Assembly: GCA_958412345.1 (NCBI GenBank)
Contig: CATYSO010000013.1
Coordinates: forward strand, 1-59,815
Source: an uncultured Collinsella sp.
Lineage (GTDB): Bacteria; Actinomycetota; Coriobacteriia; Coriobacteriales; Coriobacteriaceae
Length of the DNA: 59,815 nucleotides
Direction: 5' to 3'
Of this stretch, positions 35,534 to 45,092 are shown piece after piece. A model generated the notes under the pieces. The model was not told where the DNA came from, ran no database searches, and was given only the letters and a program-made list of their open reading frames with translations. The translations under genes were made by a program, and so were the position numbers. Each line of letters begins with the position of its first letter. Position 1 is the stretch's first letter.

Positions 35534-37987
35534 ATGGCTCAACAACTGTCGCTGTTTGGTTCGCCGGAACCGGAGGAAGCTCCGGTGAAGCCCAAGCCTG
35601 CCGCTGCCTCGGCTCAGTCTAAGCCTGCGCCCGAGCCCCCTGCCGCCTACGCGAGCGTGGTCCTCGACATCCCCACCCGTGCGCTGTCGGAACCGTTTGC
35701 TTACGGCATCCCTGAGTCCCTTGCCAACGAGGCACAGATCGGATCCACGGTCCTGGTTCACTTTGGTAACCGTGCCGCCGCGGGCTATGTCGTCGACATT
35801 GCCCCTGAGCTGGGCGACCTGCAGGGCAACAACGCCCTCGACCCCGCGCGCATTAAACCCATCGACGCCATCCTCAGCAAACCGCTCTTTACCGCCGAGG
35901 CTGCCCGCATCGCACGCTGGATGAGCCGCGAGTATGTCGCGACGCTTTCCGAGTGCCTGCGCCTGTTTTTGCCCCCGGGCGGCAGCCCGCGTGTGGTCAA
36001 GGGCGACGACGATGCGTGGACTGTTGAACGGCCCGCCGTCAAGCCTATCCAAAATCGTTGGGTGATGCTTACGCCCGAAGGCTTTGACTATACGCCGCCC
36101 AAGACCGCGGTCCGTCAGCGCCAGCTCATCGAGGCGCTGCAGTGCGGCCCGGTTACGACTCGCGACCTTAATCTTCTCTATAACAGCATGTCGGCGACCA
36201 TCAAAGCGCTCGAAAAGCGCGGCGTCGTGGTGGTGGAGGAGCGCCGCGCCTGGCGTGGCTGCAGCGAGCAGACCACGCTGTCCTCGGCAAGCGGCAAGGC
36301 GCCGGTCTCCCTTACCAACGGCCAGCAACGGTCACTCGCGCAGATTGAGCGCGCCCGTCTGGACGCTCATGGCGACGTGGTGTTGGTCGACGGCGTCACC
36401 GGCTCCGGCAAAACCGAGGTTTACCTCTCCGCCATCGAGCGCGTGCTCGCAGCCGGCCGCTCTGCCTGCGTGCTGGTGCCCGAGATCTCGCTGACGGCCC
36501 AGACCGTCGGCCGCTTCCGCTCGCGCTTTGGCGAGACGGTGGCCGTTTTCCATTCGCGTCTTTCTGCTGGCGAGCGTCTCGACCAGTGGGATATGGTCGC
36601 CAGCGGTGCGGCCCGCGTGGTGGTCGGCGCCCGCTCGGCGCTCTTTTGCCCGCTCAGCGACTTGGGCCTCATCATCATCGACGAGGAGCACGAGACTAGT
36701 TACAAGCAGGGCTCCAGTCCGCGCTACCACGCTCGCGAGGTGGCGGCCGAGATGGCGCGCCGCTACCGCTGCCCACTCGTGCTGGGCTCGGCCACGCCTT
36801 CTGCCGAAGCGCTCGACCGCTGCCGTCGCGGAACGTACGGCGGTGCCACGTGGACGCGCGTCGAGATGCCCGAACGCCCGGGGCACGCGGTCCTGCCCAC
36901 GGTTCGCATTGCCGACCTGCGCCGCGAGTTTTCGCACGGCAGCCGCTCAATGTTCTCTAAACCGCTGATGGAAGGCCTGGAGCGCGTTGTAGAGCGGCGC
37001 GAGAAGGCCGTGCTGCTGCATAACCGCCGCGGCTTTGCGCCGTTCCTGATGTGCCGCGAGTGCGGCTGCGTCCCCACCTGCAACCACTGCTCCACCGCCC
37101 TTACGTATCACGAGCGCACGCACACGCTGCAATGTCACACATGCGGATCCTCCTGGCGCGTGCAGCCGTATCCCGCGCCCACGAGTCGTTGCCCCAAATG
37201 TGGCAGTCGCTACCTTGCAAAAATGGGTCTGGGCACGCAGCAGATCGAGGACGCACTGCACCAGATGCTGCCCGAGGACGTCGCCATCATCCGCATGGAT
37301 GCCGATTCCACGCGCGGCAAGGATGCGCACAAAAAGCTGCTCGAGCAGTTCGATGCCGCCGATTGCGCGGTGCTGCTGGGCACCCAGATGATTGCCAAGG
37401 GCCTCGACTTTCCCGAGGTCACGCTTGTGGGCGTGGTCAATGCAGACTTTGCGTTAAAGCTGCCCGATTTTAGAGCAGGGGAGCGCGCCTACGATTTACT
37501 GGAGCAGGTCGCCGGCCGTGCCGGTCGCGGCGATCGTCCCGGTGAGGTGATCATCCAGACCTACCTGCCCGAGGATCCGGTCATTCGCGCCGTCGCCGAG
37601 CACGACCGTTCTATCTTTACCGACTACGACCTTGACCAGCGGCGCGACGCGCTGTATCCGCCCTTTGTGCGCCTGGTCAACATTTTGGTGTGGTCGGCGA
37701 ACGCGGATGACGCGCAGGACTACATTGGGCGCATTGCAAAGCTTCTTAAGCGTCGCTGGCATGCCGCCGCGCCCGATTTTTTGCGGGCAGGGAGTGCCGT
37801 GCCGCAGGTGCTGGGCCCGGCTTCGTGTGTAATCGAGAGAGCCAAGGACCGTTACCGCTTCCATCTGCTTGTGAAGTCGCCCGTGGGGTACCATGTCTCT
37901 GATGATATCGACGCCTGCCTCAAAGAGGTGGGCTCCGTGCGCGGCGTGAGCGTGAGCGTTGACGTCGACGCCTATGATTTGATGTAA
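35534..37987 (+). CDS. priA: Primosomal protein N' (replication restart helicase)
   Basis: Restarts stalled replication forks. The 817-residue protein has an N-terminal DNA-binding region (after ~35 low-complexity residues), a helicase core with VDGVTGSGKTEVYLSA (Walker A, about 276-291) and IIDEEHETSYKQ (DEEH box, about 378-389), then the zinc-binding insertion with CRECGCVPTCNHC and CHTCGSS ... CPKCGS (about 511-556). Longer than the E. coli enzyme (732). GAGGTGGTGT precedes ATG 35534. It heads priA-def-fmt-rsmB. Confidence 0.94.
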   Translation: MAQQLSLFGSPEPEEAPVKPKPAAASAQSKPAPEPPAAYASVVLDIPTRALSEPFAYGIPESLANEAQIGSTVLVHFGNRAAAGYVVDIAPELGDLQGNNALDPARIKPIDAILSKPLFTAEAARIARWMSREYVATLSECLRLFLPPGGSPRVVKGDDDAWTVERPAVKPIQNRWVMLTPEGFDYTPPKTAVRQRQLIEALQCGPVTTRDLNLLYNSMSATIKALEKRGVVVVEERRAWRGCSEQTTLSSASGKAPVSLTNGQQRSLAQIERARLDAHGDVVLVDGVTGSGKTEVYLSAIERVLAAGRSACVLVPEISLTAQTVGRFRSRFGETVAVFHSRLSAGERLDQWDMVASGAARVVVGARSALFCPLSDLGLIIIDEEHETSYKQGSSPRYHAREVAAEMARRYRCPLVLGSATPSAEALDRCRRGTYGGATWTRVEMPERPGHAVLPTVRIADLRREFSHGSRSMFSKPLMEGLERVVERREKAVLLHNRRGFAPFLMCRECGCVPTCNHCSTALTYHERTHTLQCHTCGSSWRVQPYPAPTSRCPKCGSRYLAKMGLGTQQIEDALHQMLPEDVAIIRMDADSTRGKDAHKKLLEQFDAADCAVLLGTQMIAKGLDFPEVTLVGVVNADFALKLPDFRAGERAYDLLEQVAGRAGRGDRPGEVIIQTYLPEDPVIRAVAEHDRSIFTDYDLDQRRDALYPPFVRLVNILVWSANADDAQDYIGRIAKLLKRRWHAAAPDFLRAGSAVPQVLGPASCVIERAKDRYRFHLLVKSPVGYHVSDDIDACLKEVGSVRGVSVSVDVDAYDLM

Positions 37988-38005
37988 CAAACCGAAAGGA
38001 TGGCC

Positions 38006-38542
38006 ATGGAAGCCAACGGAATCGTACTGTCGCCCGACCCTCGTCTGCGCCAGGAGTGCGCCGTCATCGAGGAGATTACCCCAGCGATCGAGGCGCTTGC
38101 CGAGAAGATGAAGAAGATGATGTTCGACAACGGCGGCTGCGGCCTGGCTGCTCCGCAGATCGGCGAGCTTATTCAGCTCGTCACCATCGACTGCGACTAC
38201 AGCGACAAGAATGATTATGATCCGTACGTGCTCATCAATCCCGTTATTGTTGAGCAGAGTGACCATCTGGTGCCGTTTAGCGAGGGCTGCCTGTCCATCC
38301 CCGGCATTAGCTGTGAGATCGAGCGTCCCGACCATGTTGTCGTCGAGGCGTACGACCTGGATGCCAACCTGATTCGCTACGAGGCCACGGGCGACCTGTT
38401 CTGCGTGTGTCTGCAGCACGAGATCGATCACCTGCACGGCAACACCATGTTCGAGCGACTGAAGCCCATGCAGAGGATCAAGGCAGTCAAGGAGTACCAG
38501 GACGCCCTGGCCCGCGGCGCTCGACCGGGCGAGACGGAGTAG
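38006..38542 (+). CDS. def: Peptide deformylase
   Basis: Removes the N-formyl group from new proteins. The 178-residue protein has the three family motifs GGCGLAAPQIG (about 43-53), EGCLSIPG (about 93-100) and HEIDHLHG (about 136-143), with metal ligands Cys and two His intact. ATG 38006 follows AAAGGA by 6 bases and is preferred over ATG 38000. It works with fmt, the next gene in the same direction. Confidence 0.94.
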   Translation: MEANGIVLSPDPRLRQECAVIEEITPAIEALAEKMKKMMFDNGGCGLAAPQIGELIQLVTIDCDYSDKNDYDPYVLINPVIVEQSDHLVPFSEGCLSIPGISCEIERPDHVVVEAYDLDANLIRYEATGDLFCVCLQHEIDHLHGNTMFERLKPMQRIKAVKEYQDALARGARPGETE

Positions 38543-38547
38543 GTCGT

Positions 38548-38653
38548 CAGTCCCTGGGGTTGGCCGCCTATATATCATCCCGTGCTCAAACATTCTCGCT
38601 TCGCTGCGAAACTGCGCGCGGGACGATATATAGGCGGCCAACCCCAGGGACTG
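38548..38653. repeat. Long imperfect palindrome between def and fmt
   Basis: 35-base arms (38548-38582, 38619-38653) differ at one position and contain TATATAT and CCCG/CGGGAC at the inner edge; the middle is 36 bases. It begins 5 bases after the def stop. The following 38654-38866 is T/G-rich without a gene I can support. Confidence 0.92.
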
Positions 38654-38866
38654 CGTTATTCGGGGTCGGTTCGCCCGGGTGCCGTTGGGCCAGGGAGGGG
38701 CGTCTTCGCTGATATTTGGTTTGTTGAGAGAGCTGCTTTTATTGCGGCTCTTTCTTTGGTTTTGGGTATATTTGTTCTTGTTGAACTGTTTTTGCGGATG
38801 GGCTGGGGACTGGCTTTCCGCTGTTGTTTGTAGCCGTCTTGGCTCTGGTTTTGAGGGGTCTGTTTT

Positions 38867-39787
38867 ATGCGTATTGTGTTTATGGGTACACCCGATTTTG
38901 CGGTGCCTTCGTTGACTTCGCTTGTTGCGGCTGGGAATGAGGTTACGCTCGTTATTACTCGTCCTGATGCTGTTCGTGGGCGTGGTAAGAAGCTTGAGCC
39001 TTCTCCTGTTAAGGCTAAGGCGCTTGAGTTGGGGCTGCCGGTTGTTGAGGCTAATCGTATGACGCCTGAGGTTGTTGAGGTGCTCCAGGCTGCCCAGGCT
39101 GATATTTTCTGTGTGGCTGCCTATGGCTGCATTTTGCCCGATGAGATGCTGCATATGGCACCGCTCGGCATTGTGAATGTTCATGCGTCCTTGCTGCCTC
39201 GTTGGCGTGGGGCTGCTCCTATTCAGCGTGCCATTCTTGCTGGTGATGAGGTTGTTGGCGTTTCCATTATGCGCATTGGGCATGGCGTGGATACCGGCGC
39301 TTATTGCGCCCAGGCGTCTACGTCGGTTGCAGGCAAGCATGCCGAGGCACTGACTACGGAGCTTGGCGAGCTGGGCGGCAAACTGCTTGCCGATACGCTT
39401 CCTTCTCTTGCCGATGGCACCGCCGTGTGGACTGAACAGGATGAGGCGCTTGTTACCCATGCTGCCAAGATATCTAAGAAGGAGATGCGCCTGGATCCGC
39501 ACATGGCGGCGCTCGATTGCGTGCGTCATGTGCTGGCCTCGTCCGATACCGCGCCTGCTCGTTGCGTGATTGCCGGCAAGACCGTGCGTGTGCTCGATGC
39601 TGCGGCGGCTGATGTGTTGCTTGGCGAGGGTCAGGTTCTCGTTAAGGCCAAGCGTGTTTACCTTGGTCTTTCCGATGGCTCGGTTGAGTTGCTCGAGGTT
39701 AAGCCTGATGGCAAGCGCGCTATGACTGCTTCTGCTTGGGCTGCTGGCTTGCAGGGTGCCGATCTTTCGTGGGGTGTATTGTCATGA
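38867..39787 (+). CDS. fmt: Methionyl-tRNA formyltransferase
   Basis: Formylates initiator Met-tRNA. The 306-residue protein has VFMGTPDFAVPSLTSLV (about 4-20), AAYGCILP (about 84-91) and NVHASLLPRWRGAAPIQRAILAGD (the folate-site segment, about 103-126). ATG 38867 has a GAGGGG site. Codons here lean strongly to T-ending (GTT, GCT, CGT), unlike def and rsmB. It overlaps rsmB by ATGA. Confidence 0.94.
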   Translation: MRIVFMGTPDFAVPSLTSLVAAGNEVTLVITRPDAVRGRGKKLEPSPVKAKALELGLPVVEANRMTPEVVEVLQAAQADIFCVAAYGCILPDEMLHMAPLGIVNVHASLLPRWRGAAPIQRAILAGDEVVGVSIMRIGHGVDTGAYCAQASTSVAGKHAEALTTELGELGGKLLADTLPSLADGTAVWTEQDEALVTHAAKISKKEMRLDPHMAALDCVRHVLASSDTAPARCVIAGKTVRVLDAAAADVLLGEGQVLVKAKRVYLGLSDGSVELLEVKPDGKRAMTASAWAAGLQGADLSWGVLS

Positions 39788-41184
39788 GCAAGCTTTCTCC
39801 CGCGCGCAAGCTTGCGCTCGATGTGCTGATGGAGGCCGATCGCCGCGGCATGTATGCGCGCGACGTGCTGTCCTCTCGCGCATCGGCCAAGGCTATTGAC
39901 CAGCGCGATTCCGCTTTTGCCGCCCGCTTGGCGCTGGGCGTGGCCGCTACGCAGGGTATTTTGGACGAGCTGCTCGATCAGTTTCTCGATAAACCCAAAA
40001 AGGTTGCGCCGCGCGTTCGCATGGCGCTTCGTATCTCGGCCTTCGAGATGCTCTACCTGCATACGCCGGGCCGCGTTGCCGTGAGCCAGGGTGTTGAGCT
40101 GGTGCGCAGTGGTGCTAAGTCTGCTGCGGGCCTGGCAAACGCGGTGCTGCACAAGGTTGCGGACAACGTTGAGGACTTTGCCACGGCATCCGACGTGGAT
40201 GAGTCCGAGCGACGCTTGGTTCGTCTGTCGCGCCTTATGGGTCTTCCGCGCTGGCTATGCGCTCGCATTATGGCGTCGTTTGACACTCCAGAGGGTGCGC
40301 TCGGCTTCGCCGGCAATCTGGCGCCCGCGCCGCTCGCTTTGCACGAGAACGCCTTTGCAACCAAACCTGATCCGTACCTATCGCAGCTTGTGGCGCCTGT
40401 GTTCCCTGGCTGTCATGCTCCGGTCGATGCTCAGGTTACGGTTGCGTCGGGCGTATTTGAGCGTGCTGCTGCCGTGGCCTCGGACCTTAACGCCCAGCTT
40501 ATCGCCACAGCTGCCACGCGCCCTGGTAGCTGCCTTGAGATTGGTGCCGGTCGTGGCACCAAGACCTATGTGATGATGTGCCAGGCCAAGCGTACGGGCT
40601 ATGAGCGTCAGCATACGGCGCTCGATCTGCATGATCGCAAGTGCGATCTGAATCTCGCTCGCCTGCATAAGGCTGGTATTCAGGGCGTTCGTACGGTTTC
40701 GGGTGATGCTTGCGAGCTTGATGAGGTGCTCACATCGTTTGATGCCATGCTTGGCGAGCCGGTTAAGTTCGACACGGTCTTTATCGATGCGCCGTGCTCT
40801 GGCACCGGCACCATGCGCCGTCATCCCGAGATCCCGTGGCGCCTTACCGAAAAGGATGTGACGGTTGAGCTGCCCAAGCTGCAGCTGACGATGCTCAAAG
40901 AGGCTGCTGTGCGCGTGGCTGCCGGCGGCGAGCTCATCTATGCGACGTGCTCGGTCTTCGACGAGGAGAACATGCAGGTGGTGGACGCTTTCCTGAACTC
41001 TCCCGAGGGCACCGGTTTTAGCCTGGAGCCGCTCTCCGAGGCGCAGATTCTGCAACTCCCCGAGTTCGATCAGGCCAAGAAGCTCGTATCCGTACGCCAG
41101 AACGATCGAGGCCTCTTCCAAAGCGTGCCGGTAAACGCCGACTCCTACGACGGCCACTTCTGCGCCAGACTGGTCCACAAGTAA
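39784..41184 (+). CDS. rsmB: 16S rRNA m5C967 methyltransferase (RsmB/Sun)
   Basis: A 466-residue RNA methyltransferase with an N-terminal NusB-like domain (about 1-140) and a C-terminal SAM domain: GSCLEIGAGRGTKT (about 242-255), the catalytic DAPCSGTGTMRRHPEIPWR (about 335-353) and YATCSVFDEEN (about 390-400). The two conserved Cys of motifs IV and VI are both present. ATG 39784 overlaps the fmt stop by 4 bases. Confidence 0.93.
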   Translation: MSKLSPARKLALDVLMEADRRGMYARDVLSSRASAKAIDQRDSAFAARLALGVAATQGILDELLDQFLDKPKKVAPRVRMALRISAFEMLYLHTPGRVAVSQGVELVRSGAKSAAGLANAVLHKVADNVEDFATASDVDESERRLVRLSRLMGLPRWLCARIMASFDTPEGALGFAGNLAPAPLALHENAFATKPDPYLSQLVAPVFPGCHAPVDAQVTVASGVFERAAAVASDLNAQLIATAATRPGSCLEIGAGRGTKTYVMMCQAKRTGYERQHTALDLHDRKCDLNLARLHKAGIQGVRTVSGDACELDEVLTSFDAMLGEPVKFDTVFIDAPCSGTGTMRRHPEIPWRLTEKDVTVELPKLQLTMLKEAAVRVAAGGELIYATCSVFDEENMQVVDAFLNSPEGTGFSLEPLSEAQILQLPEFDQAKKLVSVRQNDRGLFQSVPVNADSYDGHFCARLVHK

Positions 41185-41188
41185 TTAC

Positions 41189-41258
41189 TAAGTTGCGGTG
41201 AAATAGGGATTGAATATCGGCTTCTAACCGCCAAACAGTCCTTATTTCACCGCAACTC
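41189..41258. repeat. Palindromic intergenic repeat (third copy of the GCGGTGAA family)
   Basis: Arms AAGTTGCGGTGAAATA (41190-41205) and TATTTCACCGCAACT (41243-41257) with a 37-base middle. Arms and the CAGTCCTTA next to the right arm match the element at 24857-24936; the remaining middle differs. It lies between convergent rsmB and the FmdB-type gene. Confidence 0.92.
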
Positions 41259-41280
41259 ATAAGGAAACCTGGGTAGCTAA

Positions 41281-41320
41281 AGAAGCAGCCCCGCGATTGG
41301 TGTCGGTCGCGGGGCTGATT
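41281..41320 (-). terminator. Terminator of the FmdB-type gene
   Basis: AGCCCCGCGA (from 41286) pairs with TCGCGGGGCT (to about 41316). Read on the minus strand the stem is followed by GCTTCTTTAG. It may work in both directions between convergent genes. Confidence 0.75.
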
Positions 41321-41325
41321 GGTTT

Positions 41326-41562
41326 CTAGTGGCTGTGCGGGCAGTTGGCGCAGCAGCCGCTGGTGGCGCTGGTGCTGGAGCCGCCGCTGCGCTGGTCGGT
41401 GTTGTAGAAGCCGCTGCCCTCAAACTTGATGCCGCTGGCCGAGAACGTCTTGGCGGCCGGAGCGCCGCAGTTGGGGCACACGACCTCGGGGGTCTCGGAC
41501 ATGGGATGCTCAACCTCAAACACGTTGCCGCAGCTCGAGCACTTGTAATCGTAGCGCGCCAT
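41326..41562 (-). CDS. FmdB-family zinc ribbon protein
   Basis: A 78-residue protein with a zinc ribbon YDYKCSSCGNVFEVEHPM ... CPNCG (four Cys at about 8, 11, 30, 33), followed by a Gly/Ser-rich stretch and a Cys/His end (CCANCPHSH) that may hold another metal. The family is widespread; its role is regulatory or unknown. AAGGAAG precedes the start. Monocistronic. Confidence 0.88.
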   Translation of the reverse strand: MARYDYKCSSCGNVFEVEHPMSETPEVVCPNCGAPAAKTFSASGIKFEGSGFYNTDQRSGGSSTSATSGCCANCPHSH

Positions 41563-41650
41563 AATACTTCCTTTTCAGCACAAAGCGGGCAGATTACTCT
41601 GCCCGCAAAAATTCAAACGTCTGTAACTGTACCCTATATCGGGGGTTTTA

Positions 41651-44600
41651 TCACGCTTCGCCCCAGAATCTATGGGTGTTGCGCAGGAGCTGTGCAGTTT
41701 TATCCTCAGCCGCCTTAATATCGGCCTCATCGGCCTGCCAGGTCCAGTTGCCCGTGGCCACGCCCGGTACGTTCATGCGCGCGTCGTCGCCAAGCCCCAG
41801 GACATCCTGCAGCGGCATCATCACCAGGGGAGCGTCGCTTGCCAGCGCATCGCTCATCAGCTTGGCCGCCACCTCAACACCGCTCGGTTCGTCGCCGCCC
41901 GCAAAGGAACGCGTGCACCAACCGGCCAGCGTCGACGTATCGTGCGTCGAGGTGTACAGGATCTTGCCAGGCGTGGGATGCACGCCGCAACGAACGTCGT
42001 AGTCGCTAAACTCCAGCACGTCCATGCCGGGGAAGCCGCAGGTCGAGGCCATGGCGCGAACGCCGGGCGTCAAATAGCCCAGGTCCTCGGCGATAAAGTT
42101 GAGCGGACCCAGCTCGTCATAGGCGGTCTGAAACAGGTCCTTGCCCGGTCCCGCCAGCCAGCGACCTTCGGCGCAAGCCTTGCCAGCGGGGATACTAAAG
42201 TAGCTGTGGAAGCCCAAGAAGTGATCCAGACGCACGCGGTCGTAGAGCGAGAACGCACGACGTAGGCGATCCATCCACCAGCTATAACCGTTCTGCTTCA
42301 TGTGGTCCCAGCGGAACGTCGGGTTGCCCCACACCTGACCCTCGGGCGCAAAGTTGTCGGGCGGCGCACCGGAGATCTCGATTGCCTTGCCGGTATCGGA
42401 TAGCCAGAAGTTCTCGGGTTCGCTCCACGCATCTGCCGAATCGTCGGACACGTACATAGGAATATCGCCGATGACCTCGATGCCCTTTTTGTGCGCGTAG
42501 TTCATGAGCTCGCACCAAGCCAGGTCAAAGCGGTACTGCATGTACGCCTGAAGCTCTGCCTCGTCGTGGAAGCGCTTGTCGTCGATCAGATGCTCGTTGT
42601 AGCGCGCGACATCTGCCGGCCAATCGTGGCGCGACTCGCCCTCAAAGTACTTCTTAACGGCCATGTAGACGCAGTACTTCTCGAGCCAATCGGCGTTGCG
42701 ATGTTTAAACGCGGTGTACAGTGGATCGGCATCTTCGCCGCCACGGGTCTTCCAGACGGCAAAGTCGGCAGCCAGCTCCTCGTGACTCTCGGGCAGTAGG
42801 TCGATGTTGCCCGCAAAAGCCGAGGGCCCGGCATAGGGGGAGCGGAAGAAATCCGTCGGGTTGACGGGTAGGACCTGCCAGTAGCGCATGCCCATGGCGG
42901 CCAGATGGTCGATAAAGCGACGCGTGGGTGCGCCGATCGTACCCGGCTTGCCATCGTCGGTCGGTACCGATGTGATGTGGCAAACGACGCCCGCGCCGTG
43001 GTCGAGCGGCTCTTGCAGGCGCTGCTCGGCGTGGTGATAGATGATCGACGACCCCAGCGGATACAGATCGAGTGTGACGGTACCGTTGTGGATTTCGCAC
43101 TCGTGGCCGCTGATCACATCGCTCGCACATTTGTCGAGCGCCGGAATCGTCACGCGGTGTGAATTGCGCAAGCTGCGGTTGATGATAACCGTCGCGGCCT
43201 CACCGTCTTTACCTGTGCGCGTGTAGGCGAGTACCTCGTCGTTGAGCGCGAAGGCCTTGATATCGCCGTCAACCATAAACGGCAGGGCACGGCGCACGGC
43301 AGAGGCGTTTTTAAGGATGGCGAGTGTATCGAAGTCGTGCAGTTGGTCCTTGGTCGGCAGCGTGCGGCGATTGCCCGGATCGGTCAGGCCCTCAAGGCCG
43401 TACTCGTCGCCATAGTAAATCGAAGGCACACCGGGGAACGTCATCTGCATGAGCGTTGCAAGCCAAAAACGGCTCTTGGCCAGGCCCATCGCGTTCTCGT
43501 CCAGACGCCATTTGCTGCGCTCGCACTCGGGCAGCTGCGACTCGTCGGGGCCGCCGCCGAGCACCGAGATAATGCGCGGACGGTCGTGGCTCGAAAGCAG
43601 ATTAAGTGCGCAGGACAGGGCCTCGCGCGGATAGTTCTCGCGCAGGGTCTCGATATCCTCGGCTGCCTGGTAGGCGTTCTTGTAGCCCATCAAAAAGCCG
43701 ATGACCATGTCGCGGAAGGGATAATCCATAGCCGAGTCGAGCTCTGAGCCTTGCAGATAGCGACGCAGATGGCCGTAGCTGATCTTGTTGGAGGCGTCCT
43801 CCCAGACTTCGCCGAGCAACAGTGCGTCAGGCTTTTCGGCAAGTACTGCCTTCTTAATCTCGGCCAGGAAATCGTCCGAAAGCTCGTCGGCCACGTCGAG
43901 GCGCCAGCCATGGGCGCCGGCACGTAGCCATTTACGGATCACGCCGTCCTTGCCTAGGAGCCGCTCGCGTACCAGCTCGGAGCTCTCGTTGATGGCGGGC
44001 ATATTGCCCACGCCCCACCAGCAGTCGTAGGAGCCGTCCTCGTGGAAATAAAACGCATCGCGCCACGGCGAATCCTCGCTCTGCCACGCGCCCACGCCAG
44101 GGTAGTTGCCATAGCGGTTGAAATAGATGGAGTCGTCACCCGTGTGGTTAAAGACGCCGTCCAGAATGATGGAAATGCCCAGCTTCTCGGCCGCCTCGCA
44201 CAGCTCGGTAAAGTCCTGCTCGGTGCCCAGAATCGGATCGATCTTGGTGTAATCGGCGGTGTCGTAGCGGTGGTTACTCGCGGCTTCAAAAATGGGGTTG
44301 AGGTAGATAGCTGTAAATCCCAACTCGGCAATGCGGGGCAGGTCTTCCTGAATACCCTTGAGCGAGCCTCCGTAGAAGTCCCACGTCTTAATGGAGCCGT
44401 CTTCGGCGCGCTCGTACACGGGCGGCTCGTTCCAGTCCTCGACCATGCGGCGCTGAATGCCCTTACGCGTTTTTTCGACCTCAGCCAGCGTGCGCTCGCG
44501 CCAGTGCTCGTCGCGGGCGTAGCGATCGGGGAAGATCTGATAGACCATGCCGCGCTCGTACCAAGTGGGACGGTTCTCGCGGTGCTTGTAAACGGTAACC

Positions 44601-44947
44601 TGGAAGGACGGAACCTCGGCGTAGTCGTAGGTTACGCCCTCGCCGCCGGTGCGGCCCTGCGGTGCGCCCAAGCGGACCTCGGGCTGGCCCTCGATATTGC
44701 ATATAAAGCTGTACCAGATAAGACAGGGCTCGGCACATTTGAGTTCGCCGGTAAAGATACCGTCCCCCTCGTGCTCCATCGGGATCAGGGTCTCACCGAC
44801 GCCATCGACCCAGGTGCGCAGGGTAAGCGTTGCCCGATTGGGGTCGGCGTCCTCCAGAATCACCGAGAGCGAAACGGAAGTTCCAGTGGTCACAGCGCCA
44901 AACGGAGTGCGAAACTGCGGCAGGCGGCTGTTGTGAATCAATCTCAT
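41651..44947 (-). CDS. Fused GH13 alpha-amylase/neopullulanase-type enzyme and GH77 4-alpha-glucanotransferase
   Basis: A 1098-residue cytosolic protein. Residues ~1-120 are a beta-sandwich N-domain, ~125-640 a GH13 barrel: GWRLDVADEL (nucleophile Asp about 351), LLGEVWED (acid Glu about 378), LLSSHDRPR (Asp about 452). From ~645 it is GH77 (MalQ): YWQVLPVNPTD, RLDHFLGF (nucleophile about 905), NFIAEDLGYLTPGV (Glu about 952), TSTHDTSTLAGW (Asp about 1002). The two would hydrolyse and rearrange maltodextrins beside the glycogen operon. No T-rich end follows the stop. ATG 44947 has only a weak ribosome site. Confidence 0.92.
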   Translation of the reverse strand: MRLIHNSRLPQFRTPFGAVTTGTSVSLSVILEDADPNRATLTLRTWVDGVGETLIPMEHEGDGIFTGELKCAEPCLIWYSFICNIEGQPEVRLGAPQGRTGGEGVTYDYAEVPSFQVTVYKHRENRPTWYERGMVYQIFPDRYARDEHWRERTLAEVEKTRKGIQRRMVEDWNEPPVYERAEDGSIKTWDFYGGSLKGIQEDLPRIAELGFTAIYLNPIFEAASNHRYDTADYTKIDPILGTEQDFTELCEAAEKLGISIILDGVFNHTGDDSIYFNRYGNYPGVGAWQSEDSPWRDAFYFHEDGSYDCWWGVGNMPAINESSELVRERLLGKDGVIRKWLRAGAHGWRLDVADELSDDFLAEIKKAVLAEKPDALLLGEVWEDASNKISYGHLRRYLQGSELDSAMDYPFRDMVIGFLMGYKNAYQAAEDIETLRENYPREALSCALNLLSSHDRPRIISVLGGGPDESQLPECERSKWRLDENAMGLAKSRFWLATLMQMTFPGVPSIYYGDEYGLEGLTDPGNRRTLPTKDQLHDFDTLAILKNASAVRRALPFMVDGDIKAFALNDEVLAYTRTGKDGEAATVIINRSLRNSHRVTIPALDKCASDVISGHECEIHNGTVTLDLYPLGSSIIYHHAEQRLQEPLDHGAGVVCHITSVPTDDGKPGTIGAPTRRFIDHLAAMGMRYWQVLPVNPTDFFRSPYAGPSAFAGNIDLLPESHEELAADFAVWKTRGGEDADPLYTAFKHRNADWLEKYCVYMAVKKYFEGESRHDWPADVARYNEHLIDDKRFHDEAELQAYMQYRFDLAWCELMNYAHKKGIEVIGDIPMYVSDDSADAWSEPENFWLSDTGKAIEISGAPPDNFAPEGQVWGNPTFRWDHMKQNGYSWWMDRLRRAFSLYDRVRLDHFLGFHSYFSIPAGKACAEGRWLAGPGKDLFQTAYDELGPLNFIAEDLGYLTPGVRAMASTCGFPGMDVLEFSDYDVRCGVHPTPGKILYTSTHDTSTLAGWCTRSFAGGDEPSGVEVAAKLMSDALASDAPLVMMPLQDVLGLGDDARMNVPGVATGNWTWQADEADIKAAEDKTAQLLRNTHRFWGEA

Positions 44948-45039
44948 AGTATGGTCCAGTTCTATACAATCATGGCCAACGGGTCATGGCTTAACGCACA
45001 GTTCCTAAGTATATCCGTTGCACTTTAGTTGTATAAACC

Positions 45040-45068
45040 ACAGCCGTTCACTATCGGCGAACGGCTGT
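45040..45068. other. Hairpin upstream of the GH13-GH77 gene
   Basis: Ten perfect pairs (45040-45049 with 45059-45068), 9-base loop. It lies between glgA and the fusion gene, in the latter's leader or promoter area; its role is unknown. Confidence 0.55.
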
Positions 45069-45092
45069 CCTAGAAAATCGTTTTACCAACCC

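Noticed and set aside
38582..38915. Small hydrophobic open frames between def and fmt
   Set aside because: They begin in the palindrome or overlap fmt, and the hydrophobicity follows from the T-rich DNA. No ribosome site supports them.
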